Assembly: GCF_018860565.1 (NCBI RefSeq)
Contig: NZ_JAHKPS010000013.1
Coordinates: 184,413-248,412, forward strand
Reading direction: 5' to 3'
Origin: Winogradskyella psychrotolerans
GTDB lineage: Bacteria > Bacteroidota > Bacteroidia > Flavobacteriales > Flavobacteriaceae
DNA: 64,000 bases
Part shown: positions 54,838-62,944 of the stretch, in pieces
Numbering within the stretch: position 1 is the stretch's first letter
How the letters are laid out: every line of letters begins with the position of its first letter
Position numbers and translations under genes: made by a program
The notes under the pieces: model-generated
Database searches by the model: none
What the model saw: the letters and a program-made list of their open reading frames with translations, nothing else
Told to the model about the DNA's origin: nothing

Positions 54838-56184
54838 ATGAAAATCGCAATCAGCTCAGTATTTCTAATGGTTTCTATTGTACTAGGTGCACAAACCGAC
54901 CAAAATATTTATGACATCATTGATGCTGTTTCGGAAGAACGTTTAAAAAAAGACGTACAAACGTTAGTCAACTTTGGAACACGACACACCTTAAGCGACA
55001 CCATTTCTAAAACTCGTGGTATTGGAGCTGCGCGTCGTTGGATAAAATCTGAATTTGAAACCATTTCTAAAGATTGTAACGATTGCTTAGAGGTGTTCTA
55101 CCAAAAGGATTTAGTAAAAAAAGGAGAGAATCAACGTATCGTTAAAGATGTGATGGTCGTTAATGTTGTAGCCATTCAACGTGGTACGAAATATCCAAAT
55201 TGCTATATCATAATGAGTGGTGATATCGATTCTAGAGTCTCTGATCCAAATGATTTTACTTCAGATGCACCAGGTGCAAATGATAATGCCACAGGAATGG
55301 CAGGTGCTATTGAAGCTGCTAGAGTATTGTCTCAATATAAGTTTGAGAATAGTATTATCTATGTGGGACTGTCTGGTGAAGAACAAGGTTTGTTTGGAGG
55401 GCAAGGTTTAGCAAAATATGCGAAGGAGTATCATTGGGATATTATTGGAGTTTTAAATAATGACATGATTGGAAATATCTCTGGAGTCGATGGTGTGATT
55501 GATAACCGCACTTTCCGAATTTTCTCAGAACCTATAACAACGTCGGAAACAGATCCTGAAACATTAGCAAAACAAGCGAGAGCCAGACGTTTTTATGGTG
55601 GTGAAGTTGATGGTATTTCGCGTCAGTTGGCACGATTTGTATATAAAACAACAAAAACCTACATGCCAGAGATGAACCCAATGCTGGTTTATCGCTTAGA
55701 TCGTTTTGGACGTGGAGGTCATCATAGACCTTTTAATGATGCGGGCTTTGCTGGTATCCGAATTATGGAAGCTCACGAAAACTATACGCAACAGCATCAA
55801 GATATTCGTACAGAAAATGGGATTGCATACGGAGACACTTTTGAGCATGTTAACTTTCCGTATTGCAAGAAATTAACCACTGTCAATGCCATTACTATGG
55901 CAAGCCTTGCTTCTGCTCCACCGTCTCCAACCGAAGTTAGTATTGGTGGTATTGTGGAAGCCTCTGCTAAATTACAATGGAATAACGTTGAAGGTGCCAA
56001 AGGTTATAAAATCTATTGGAGAGATACCACTTCGCCAACTTGGGACCACAGTCGTTATGTAGAAAACATTACAGAGTTTACCTTAGATGGTATTGTTATT
56101 GATAATTTCTTTTTTGGCGTGGCCGCTGTAAGTGCAGATGGCCATGAGAGTGTTGTTGTGTTTCCAAATAAAATTTTAAGATAA
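54838..56184 (+). CDS. Secreted M28-family metallopeptidase with Fn3 domain
   Basis: 448 aa. Signal peptide (ends GAQ). M28 aminopeptidase fold with bridging Asp in PGANDNATG, the Glu pair in LSGEEQGLFGG, LNNDMIGN, and a late His in MEAHENYTQQH. The first zinc ligand, usually His in GHxDS, is Asp129 here (SGDIDS), which may change metal affinity. Fn3 domain at the C-terminus (about 360-448). Likely releases amino acids from peptides in the periplasm or outside. Confidence 0.82.
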   Translation: MKIAISSVFLMVSIVLGAQTDQNIYDIIDAVSEERLKKDVQTLVNFGTRHTLSDTISKTRGIGAARRWIKSEFETISKDCNDCLEVFYQKDLVKKGENQRIVKDVMVVNVVAIQRGTKYPNCYIIMSGDIDSRVSDPNDFTSDAPGANDNATGMAGAIEAARVLSQYKFENSIIYVGLSGEEQGLFGGQGLAKYAKEYHWDIIGVLNNDMIGNISGVDGVIDNRTFRIFSEPITTSETDPETLAKQARARRFYGGEVDGISRQLARFVYKTTKTYMPEMNPMLVYRLDRFGRGGHHRPFNDAGFAGIRIMEAHENYTQQHQDIRTENGIAYGDTFEHVNFPYCKKLTTVNAITMASLASAPPSPTEVSIGGIVEASAKLQWNNVEGAKGYKIYWRDTTSPTWDHSRYVENITEFTLDGIVIDNFFFGVAAVSADGHESVVVFPNKILR

Positions 56185-56234
56185 AAACTACGTTAAATTA
56201 GTGAAACACTAAACTAATTATACCAACAAGAATC

Positions 56235-56585
56235 ATGAAAATCAAAACGATTACATCTCTACTACCAGAATTATTTTTAATCGGTTCCGTTATCTATTAT
56301 TGGATCTTAACTCCCAACCTTTTTAATCCTATTGCTATAGCTTTATTAGCTATTCTTGTGTATCAAATATTCAGTAAAAAAACGATTTTAGGATTACTAA
56401 TTTCCACGGTCGTTATTATGTTGAGTTTATTTATGGTATTAGCATTAGTTTCTGAATTAGCTAAATTTACCGTTGTTAATCAAGATTACAACAACCTTCT
56501 TCTTTTTGGATCCTTGTATTTAGGACTAACATTACTATTGGCAGGATTTATGTTCTTTAAATATTTAAAACTTCAAATGAAATGA
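56235..56585 (+). CDS. Small integral membrane protein
   Basis: 116 aa with four hydrophobic segments (about 8-24, 30-45, 50-74, 88-108). No family recognised. Its stop overlaps the ATG of the M1 peptidase gene (ATGA), so it is translationally coupled; a role tied to the peptidase is only positional inference. Confidence 0.7.
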   Translation: MKIKTITSLLPELFLIGSVIYYWILTPNLFNPIAIALLAILVYQIFSKKTILGLLISTVVIMLSLFMVLALVSELAKFTVVNQDYNNLLLFGSLYLGLTLLLAGFMFFKYLKLQMK

Positions 56586-58222
56586 AATTAAAATACGTAT
56601 GTCTCATTACTTTCATTGTATCAACTTTTTCTCTAAAAGCACAATTACTTCAAGATAAAGGAAAATTCACACATCAAGATACCCTAAGAGGAAGCATCAC
56701 TCCAGAACGCGCATGGTGGGATTTAACCTATTACCATTTAGATATTGAAGTAAAACCAGAGCTCAAGTTCATTTCAGGCAAAAACACTATTTATTATAAA
56801 GTCGTTTCAGAGCCTAATGAGTTTATGCAAATCGATTTGCAACAGCCCATGGAAATAACCAAAGCGATACAAGATGACAAAGAATTAGAGGTACAAGTTG
56901 AAGGTAATGCCAATTTTATTTTAATTCCTACAAAGCAAAATATTGGTGACATCAAATCCATTGAAATTCATTATAATGGTTATCCGAGAGAAGCCAAACG
57001 CGCTCCTTGGGATGGTGGATTTTCATGGAAAAAAGATCAAAACGGCAAGCATTTTATCGCCACCTCGTGTCAAGGGTTAGGTGCTAGTGTGTGGTGGCCA
57101 AACAAAGACCATATGTATGACGAAGTGGATAGTATGCTGATTAGCGTTACCAATCCCAAATGGTTGACGAATGTCTCTAATGGTCGTCTTAGAAAACGGG
57201 TTGAAAATAATAACAACACCGTCACTTCGCATTGGTTTGTGAGCAACCCAATTAACAATTATGGAGTTAATGTGAATATTGGAGACTATACCAATTTCTC
57301 AGAAGTCTTTAAAGGTGAAAAAGGGGATTTAGATATGGATTATTGGGTGCTTAAAGATAATTTAGAACTCGCCAAAGCACATTTTAAAGATGCACCAAAA
57401 ATGATGAAAGCCTTTGAACATTGGTTTGGTCCTTATCCATTTTATGAAGATAGTTTTAAATTGGTTGAAGTCCCTTATTTAGGCATGGAGCACCAAAGTT
57501 CTGTAACCTACGGAAACCAATATAAACAGGGCTATTTAGGACGAGATTTATCTGATACTGGTTGGGGTTTAAAATTTGATTTTATTATCATTCATGAAGC
57601 TGGTCACGAATGGTTTGCTAACAATATCACCAACAAAGACATCGCTGATATGTGGATTCACGAAGGCTTCACCTCCTACTCTGAAAATTTATTTTTAGAC
57701 TATTATTATGGCAAAGAAGCGTCTGCCGATTATGTGATTGGCACACGTGCTAATATTCAAAACAATAAACCTTTAATTGGCACCTACAATGTGAATAATG
57801 AAGGCTCTAGCGACATGTATTATAAAGGAGCTAATATGTTGCATACACTTCGTCAACTCATTGAAGATGACGAAAAATGGAGACAAATACTGAGAGGCTT
57901 AAATTCTGAATTTTATCATCAAACGGTGACTACTAAACAGATTGAAGATTACTTAAGTGAGCAATCAGGTATTGATTTAACGGCTTTTTTTAATCAATAT
58001 TTAAGAACGACTAAGATTCCGACCTTGGAATATGAAATAAAAAAAGGGGAACTAAAGTATCGTTGGACAGACATTGTTGAAGGGTTTGATATGCCTATTC
58101 AAATTGACATTGATGGCAAATCCGAATGGTTGTTCCCAAAAGCAACTTGGCAGACTAAAAAAATATTTTCTAAAGGCTTTAAGATAGATAGAGATTTTTA
58201 TATTCTATCAAAAGAAATTTAA
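56582..58222 (+). CDS. Secreted M1-family zinc metallopeptidase
   Basis: 546 aa. Signal peptide (ends LKAQ). Aminopeptidase N-like fold with the M1 zinc motif HEAGHEWFANNITNKDIAD followed by WIHEG (HExxH-18-E; first His about 338) and the exopeptidase GMEHQ motif, here PYLGMEHQSS. Shorter than AlaN-type M1 enzymes because the C-terminal helical superstructure is small. Likely works with the M28 enzyme on exogenous peptides. Confidence 0.9.
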   Translation: MKLKYVCLITFIVSTFSLKAQLLQDKGKFTHQDTLRGSITPERAWWDLTYYHLDIEVKPELKFISGKNTIYYKVVSEPNEFMQIDLQQPMEITKAIQDDKELEVQVEGNANFILIPTKQNIGDIKSIEIHYNGYPREAKRAPWDGGFSWKKDQNGKHFIATSCQGLGASVWWPNKDHMYDEVDSMLISVTNPKWLTNVSNGRLRKRVENNNNTVTSHWFVSNPINNYGVNVNIGDYTNFSEVFKGEKGDLDMDYWVLKDNLELAKAHFKDAPKMMKAFEHWFGPYPFYEDSFKLVEVPYLGMEHQSSVTYGNQYKQGYLGRDLSDTGWGLKFDFIIIHEAGHEWFANNITNKDIADMWIHEGFTSYSENLFLDYYYGKEASADYVIGTRANIQNNKPLIGTYNVNNEGSSDMYYKGANMLHTLRQLIEDDEKWRQILRGLNSEFYHQTVTTKQIEDYLSEQSGIDLTAFFNQYLRTTKIPTLEYEIKKGELKYRWTDIVEGFDMPIQIDIDGKSEWLFPKATWQTKKIFSKGFKIDRDFYILSKEI

Positions 58223-58304
58223 AAACACCCCTAAGAGCTTCGATCGGTAGTTTCAAAACAAAATATATTTTGGTTCTCACTAATCCTCAAGGAGACAATT
58301 CACT
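58223..58304 (+). repeat. Degenerate copy of the CCCCTAAG...GGGGAC repeat
   Basis: aaacacccctaag followed about 45 nt later by tcctcaaggagacaattcac, resembling two blocks of the intact element at 58994-59073 but with decay. The rest of the gap to 58380 has only a small hairpin, tcccg-ctttct-cggga (58358-58373). Confidence 0.45.
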
Positions 58305-58380
58305 CAGTTAAATTAAATAACATTAAAAAAAAACTGACAGGTCTGAAAACAAAAGACTCCCGCTTTCTCGGGAAATAAAC

Positions 58381-58953
58381 ATGGAATTACAAGAATTATA
58401 TTTTAAAACAGATACGGAATGGCGCGAATGGTTGCTAGACTATCACGATTCTGTAAAAGGTGTTCATCTAATTTTCTACAAAGTCGATCATAAAAAGGAC
58501 TCTATGCGTTGGGAAGAAGCCGTAAAAGTGGCCCTTTGTTTTGGCTGGATAGATTCCACAGTAAAAAGTTTAGGAGACGGAAAACGCCGACAATATTTTT
58601 GTCCACGAAAACCCAAAAGTGTCTGGAGTGCAGTAAACAAAAATCATATAGAGCAATTACATAAAGAAAACTTAATACACCAAAGTGGACATCTGTCTAT
58701 TCAAATTGCAAAAGAAAATGGCAGTTGGACAGCATTAGACGATGTAGAAAATGGAGTTATTCCTCGTAATCTTCAAAAAGCCTTTGATGCTAACAAAAAT
58801 GCTTTTGAAAACTACCTCAACTTTGCTCCTAGCTACAGAAAACAGTATTTATATTGGTTAAACCAAGCCAAACGTGAAGCGACAAAACAAAAAAGAATCG
58901 CAGAGATTATAAAACTCTGCGATGCTAATATTAAAAGTCGTGATATTTGGTAA
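58381..58953 (+). CDS. YdeI/OmpD-associated family protein
   Basis: 190 aa soluble protein with family motifs WREWLLDYHDSVKGVHLIFYK, MRWEEAVKVALCFGWIDSTVK and FCPRKPKSVWSAVNKNHIEQL, and the C-terminal NFAPSYRKQYLYWLNQAKREATKQKRI. Sometimes annotated as bacteriocin-protection proteins; function unproven. Single gene flanked on both sides by copies of one repeat, which is consistent with arrival as an accessory gene. Confidence 0.85.
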   Translation: MELQELYFKTDTEWREWLLDYHDSVKGVHLIFYKVDHKKDSMRWEEAVKVALCFGWIDSTVKSLGDGKRRQYFCPRKPKSVWSAVNKNHIEQLHKENLIHQSGHLSIQIAKENGSWTALDDVENGVIPRNLQKAFDANKNAFENYLNFAPSYRKQYLYWLNQAKREATKQKRIAEIIKLCDANIKSRDIW

Positions 58954-58993
58954 GTTATAGTTTACACATCATTAAGCTCAACAATAAACTATT

Positions 58994-59073
58994 ACACCCT
59001 AAGGTCCCCTCAAGGGGACAATCCACCATATAATATTAGAACTACTGTCCCCTCGAGGGGACCTTAGGGGTGT
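58994..59073. repeat. Large nested inverted repeat
   Basis: Arms 58994-59020 and 59046-59073 are near-perfect reverse complements (27-28 nt; one indel and one mismatch) around a 25-nt loop. Each arm itself contains the palindrome gtcccctcAaggggac or its G variant. Can fold into a long hairpin, so may also terminate the YdeI-like gene (+) and the AAA gene (-). Confidence 0.85.
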
Positions 59074-59101
59074 TTTAAAATTTTAAACAAGATTTTAGAA
59101 C

Positions 59102-60565
59102 CTATAACCCACTAATATAACTTCCATAAGGGTCTTTAAACTGCATGCCTTCAGAATAACGATACTTACTTAATTTTTTAAATTGCGTTAAACCCCAAAG
59201 AATAAATTCCTTTTCAAAATAGACATCTTTAGGATCAATTTCTGGCTGATAATCTGCAATTAAAGCATCTAAAGGTGTTACCTCATCTAATTTTACCTTA
59301 TAAGTTACATCATCATAATCATCTAACAATTCAAAACCATCTCCATTAAAGAACCACGAGATTAAGTCATCGTAAGGAGTTTCGTCACCTTGTTTTTCTA
59401 GTTTTTCAACTTTAGGAAAATATTTAGGGAATAAGGTTTTTACTGCAGCTTCCATTAAAGCGTTAGCTACAAAATCGGCACCTTCTTGTTCTCCTTCGTA
59501 CACTAATTCTATTTTTCCTGTAATTGCAGGAATCACTCCTGTAAAATCTGATAAACGTACAGCAGTTGTATCGTCACCAGCAATTAAAGCTCTACGCTCT
59601 GCGGTACTTAGTAAATTCTCAAAAGCCGTAATACTCATACGTGCACTGACTCCACTTTTTACATCTACATACTCACTTTCTCTAGCTTCAAAACTGATTT
59701 GCTCTAAAAGGTCTTTCGCTAATTCTGGAACATAAACAGATTCTGATTGTCTCGAATCTAGCTTAGCCTCTTGAGTTGTAATGGTTCTAGCCGTTTCTAC
59801 AGAATCTGGGTAATGCGTTAAAATCTGAGACCCTATTCTATCTTTTAAAGGAGTTACAATGCTTCCTCTATTGGTATAATCTTCAGGATTCGCCGTAAAT
59901 ACAAACTGCATATCTAAAGGTAAACGTAATTTGAATCCTCTAATTTGAATATCTCCTTCTTGTAAAATATTAAATAAAGCCACTTGAATTCGTGCTTGTA
60001 AATCGGGCAATTCGTTTATGACAAAAATACAACGGTTCGCACGTGGAATCATACCGTAATGAATCACACGGTCATCGGCATAACTCAATTTTAAATTGGC
60101 TGCTTTTATCGGATCGACATCACCAATAATATCAGCAACGGTTACATCTGGAGTAGCTAATTTTTCTGCAAAACGATCACTTCTGTGTAACCACGTTATT
60201 GGAGTATCATCTCCTTTATCTGCAATCAATTCTATTGCAAATCTTGAAATCGGCGCTAAGGGATCATCATTAATTTCAGAACCTGCGACTACTGGAATGT
60301 TTTCATCCAACAGATTCACCATCATCCTTGCTAAACGTGTTTTTGCCTGTCCTCTTAATCCTAATAAATTAATATTGTGTCTAGATAAAATCGCACGTTC
60401 TAATTCTGGGATCACGGTATTTTCATAACCATGAATGCCTTCAAACGTATTGACTTTATTCTTTATATTTTCAATAAGATTATCTCTCAATTCATCTTTA
60501 ATAGACTTTGCTTGATACCCTGCTTTTTTTAATTCTCCGAGTGTACTTATATTTTCTGTTTTCAT
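59102..60565 (-). CDS. MoxR/ChlI-like AAA ATPase
   Basis: 487 aa from ATG 60565. Walker A GLRGQAKT (about 78-85), Walker B region CIFVINELPDL where the usual first Asp is Asn, and later sensor/arginine motifs (VFTANPEDYTNRGSI). Related to magnesium-chelatase I subunits, but the organism context does not suggest chlorophyll. MoxR-type ATPases pair with VWA proteins to remodel or metallate target proteins. The VWA gene lies upstream on the same strand. Confidence 0.85.
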   Translation of the reverse strand: MKTENISTLGELKKAGYQAKSIKDELRDNLIENIKNKVNTFEGIHGYENTVIPELERAILSRHNINLLGLRGQAKTRLARMMVNLLDENIPVVAGSEINDDPLAPISRFAIELIADKGDDTPITWLHRSDRFAEKLATPDVTVADIIGDVDPIKAANLKLSYADDRVIHYGMIPRANRCIFVINELPDLQARIQVALFNILQEGDIQIRGFKLRLPLDMQFVFTANPEDYTNRGSIVTPLKDRIGSQILTHYPDSVETARTITTQEAKLDSRQSESVYVPELAKDLLEQISFEARESEYVDVKSGVSARMSITAFENLLSTAERRALIAGDDTTAVRLSDFTGVIPAITGKIELVYEGEQEGADFVANALMEAAVKTLFPKYFPKVEKLEKQGDETPYDDLISWFFNGDGFELLDDYDDVTYKVKLDEVTPLDALIADYQPEIDPKDVYFEKEFILWGLTQFKKLSKYRYSEGMQFKDPYGSYISGL

Positions 60566-60570
60566 TGTAT

Positions 60571-60644
60571 AGCTTTTGGCTATTAGCATTTAGTTATTAG
60601 TATGCTCGTTTGAGCTAAAGGCTAATACCTAAAGGCTAAAAGCT
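60571..60644. repeat. Inverted and direct repeat between AAA and VWA genes
   Basis: Imperfect hairpin starting agctttt and ending aaaagct; the right half contains ctaaaggctaa twice (60615-60625 and 60629-60639). Fills the spacer between the two genes. Confidence 0.6.
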
Positions 60645-60648
60645 GTTT

Positions 60649-61779
60649 TTATCCTTTAATTCTCTTCTTCCTATTGTTTTCGTAATCTTCAAAAATCATT
60701 TCGCCTAAACCTTTCAATCCTGTGTAGAAGGCTTTTCCTCTATTGGCTTGTGTAAATGCTCTAATAAATTGCATCAAATACGGATCTTCTGCAATCATAA
60801 AAGTTGTTATCGGAATATGTAAACGTCTTGCCTGTTGTGCCATCGCATAACACTTGTTGGTGATAAACGGATCTAAACCATTACTGTTTTTATAATATTG
60901 GCCGTCTGGCATACGTAAGCAACTAGGCTTACCATCCGTAATCATAAAAATCTGCTTGTTGGTATTTCGTTTTCTACGCAACATATCCATCGCGAGTTGT
61001 AATCCTGCAACGGTATTGGTATGGTAAGGACCGACTTTTAAATAAGGTAATTCTTTAATTTTAATTGGCCAAGCATCATTACCAAAGACTAATATTTCTA
61101 AAGTGTCTTTTGGGTAGCGGGTGGTGATTAATTCGGCTAAAGCCATAGCGACTTTTTTCGCTGGAGTAATTCGGTCTTCTCCGTACAGAATCATACTGTG
61201 ACTAATATCAATCATCAAAACCGTACTCATTTGACTTTTGTGAAGTGTTTCTTCAACCACCAAATCGTCTTCGGTTAGACTAAAATCTCCAATCCCATTA
61301 TTGATTTGAGCGTTTCTAATGCTTTCAGTCATCGAAACTTTATCTAAACCATCACCAAACTGATAAGGTCTAAAATCACCTGTATGCTCGTCACCAAGTC
61401 CAACACCTTTGCTTTTATGGTTGCCAGAACCACTGCGTTTTATTTTACCAAAAATATGATCTAATGCTTGTTGTCTAATGGCACGTTCTGTTTTGGCCGT
61501 AATTGTCATGCCGCCTTCACCAGCGCCTGTAGGATCTAGCTCTTCTCTTATATACCCTTTATTCTTTAGGTCTTCAATAAAATCATCAGTGGTATACTCT
61601 GGAGTCGTTAATTTGTATTCTTTATCCAGTTCTCGTAACCAATCGATAGCTTCATCAAAATCACCAGAAGTATGCGTAATCAGTTCTTTGAAAATTTCAA
61701 AGAGTTTTTCGAAAGGAGATTGATGCGGAGCTTCATAGGTTTTAAAGACGAAACCCGATTTATTTATTTTTTCTTTCAT
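60649..61779 (-). CDS. VWA-domain protein, partner of the AAA ATPase
   Basis: 376 aa from ATG 61779. The C-terminal von Willebrand factor A domain (about 190-370) has an intact MIDAS start DISHS and FMITDGKPS; the N-terminal half is charged and helical. No signal peptide, so cytosolic. Paired in order with the AAA gene, as in ChlD/ChlI- and MoxR-VWA-type chaperones. Substrate unknown. Confidence 0.85.
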   Translation of the reverse strand: MKEKINKSGFVFKTYEAPHQSPFEKLFEIFKELITHTSGDFDEAIDWLRELDKEYKLTTPEYTTDDFIEDLKNKGYIREELDPTGAGEGGMTITAKTERAIRQQALDHIFGKIKRSGSGNHKSKGVGLGDEHTGDFRPYQFGDGLDKVSMTESIRNAQINNGIGDFSLTEDDLVVEETLHKSQMSTVLMIDISHSMILYGEDRITPAKKVAMALAELITTRYPKDTLEILVFGNDAWPIKIKELPYLKVGPYHTNTVAGLQLAMDMLRRKRNTNKQIFMITDGKPSCLRMPDGQYYKNSNGLDPFITNKCYAMAQQARRLHIPITTFMIAEDPYLMQFIRAFTQANRGKAFYTGLKGLGEMIFEDYENNRKKRIKG

Positions 61780-62160
61780 GTGTTTTTCTTTATTGTTATT
61801 TAACTGACACATGCAGTTCGCGACTATTCTCTGTCTTTCTGAGATGAAATTTTAAGAATGTGCGTTTCATAGCTATGTAAAAATAATGCTTTTAACAACG
61901 CTATATTTGAATATTTTAGATTCTAACATTTTATTAACTACTTACAAGTTGTACCAAAATGCCGTTATCCAATTAAAAAATAGTAGGACAAACTTATTGA
62001 AGCGCTAGATCAATCATACAATAGCAATAGATAAGAAAAAGACTGTAATAATTGAATTTAAAAAAGTGTCTTACAAATCAATTATTACACAAAGTAAAGT
62101 GACTTTTTTTTAGAAAAAATTAAGCTGTTAAGAAGACTAGGTTGGCGATAGACTATTGAA
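61780..62160. other. 381-base intergenic region
   Basis: No gene recognised. It holds the upstream region of the VWA gene and a long inverted repeat at 62044-62089 near the end of the Fnr-type gene. AT-rich, with no tRNA-like or riboswitch-like fold that I can see. Confidence 0.6.
62044..62089. repeat. 12-bp inverted repeat with a 22-nt loop
   Basis: TGTAATAATTGA (62044-62055) and TCAATTATTACA (62078-62089) are exact complements. About 70 nt after the Fnr-type stop on the minus strand; could be a 3' mRNA structure or an operator. Confidence 0.6.
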
Positions 62161-62838
62161 TTACTCAATGCGTCTCAAGCCTTCTAAATCTAAAATCATA
62201 ACATGTTTTCCTGTTGTAGCAATTAAACCTTCCTTTTTAAATTGAGATAAAATTCTAATGGCAGATTCTGTAGCTGTACCAACAAGACTAGCATAATCTT
62301 CCCTAGATAATATGACGCTTAAATAACCATCCTTATCCTTATCAAAAGTTTCATGCAAATAAATTAAGACATCTGCCAAGCGTTGCTTCACAGATTTTTG
62401 CGCCATATCTACAATGACATTATCTGCTATTCTGAGCTCTTTTGCCATATCTTGAAGCATATCTAGAGAAAAACTGGCATTTTTAGATAAATCGTGAAGA
62501 ATCTCACTTTTAGGAATAAAACAGACTTCCATCTCATTTACGGCAACAGCTGTAAGGTTAGATTTCTCATCTGACACTAAGGAACGTTGTCCAATTAAAT
62601 CACCTTTAACAACCAGTTTTACAATTTGGTCTTTACCATTGGCGCTCAATTTAGACAATTTACAGACACCATCTTTAACGCAAAATATCCCATTGATACT
62701 TTCCCCTTCTCTAAAAAGAACTTCTCCTTTTTGAACAAATCTAGACGTCTTACAACCAGAAATCCGAACTAAATCGTCTTTCCCTAAAGCTTTTAAGGCA
62801 TTAAACTGTCTAATAATACATTGGTCACATTTGCTCAT
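62161..62838 (-). CDS. Crp/Fnr-family regulator
   Basis: 225 aa from ATG 62838; an in-frame TTG 21 nt upstream is less likely. Cyclic-nucleotide-binding-fold domain (about 15-120), long dimer helix, then a winged helix with SREDYASLVGTATESAIRIL. Cysteines at 4, 7, 29, 53 and 59 could hold an Fe-S cluster, though the spacing differs from E. coli FNR. Divergent from a CcoI-type copper ATPase, the classic context for an oxygen-responsive regulator of the cbb3 oxidase genes. Confidence 0.85.
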   Translation of the reverse strand: MSKCDQCIIRQFNALKALGKDDLVRISGCKTSRFVQKGEVLFREGESINGIFCVKDGVCKLSKLSANGKDQIVKLVVKGDLIGQRSLVSDEKSNLTAVAVNEMEVCFIPKSEILHDLSKNASFSLDMLQDMAKELRIADNVIVDMAQKSVKQRLADVLIYLHETFDKDKDGYLSVILSREDYASLVGTATESAIRILSQFKKEGLIATTGKHVMILDLEGLRRIE

Positions 62839-62872
62839 AGGAAAAACAATTAAATTCAAAGTTAATTAAAAC

Positions 62873-62886
62873 ATGACAAATATCAT
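62873..62886. promoter_or_regulatory. FNR-like operator (ATGAC-N4-ATCAT)
   Basis: Dyad that fits the FNR form TTGAY-N4-RTCAA except for the outermost base on each side. Lies between the Fnr-type gene and ccoI. Confidence 0.55.
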
Positions 62887-62895
62887 AGTTTAAAT

Positions 62896-62910
62896 TCACT
62901 AGATTAGTGA
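62896..62910. promoter_or_regulatory. Second dyad in the Fnr-ccoI gap (TCACT-N5-AGTGA)
   Basis: Perfect 5-bp inverted halves spaced by 5, about 35 nt upstream of the ccoI start. Crp/Fnr-like geometry, but binding factor unknown. Confidence 0.4.
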
Positions 62911-62944
62911 CTTTTGTTACAGGTATAAATGAGCAAATTATAAT

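Noticed and set aside
59102..61779. Magnesium chelatase for chlorophyll synthesis
   Set aside because: Only ChlI/ChlD-like domains are shared; no H subunit or other pigment genes, and MoxR-VWA pairs are common in non-phototrophs.
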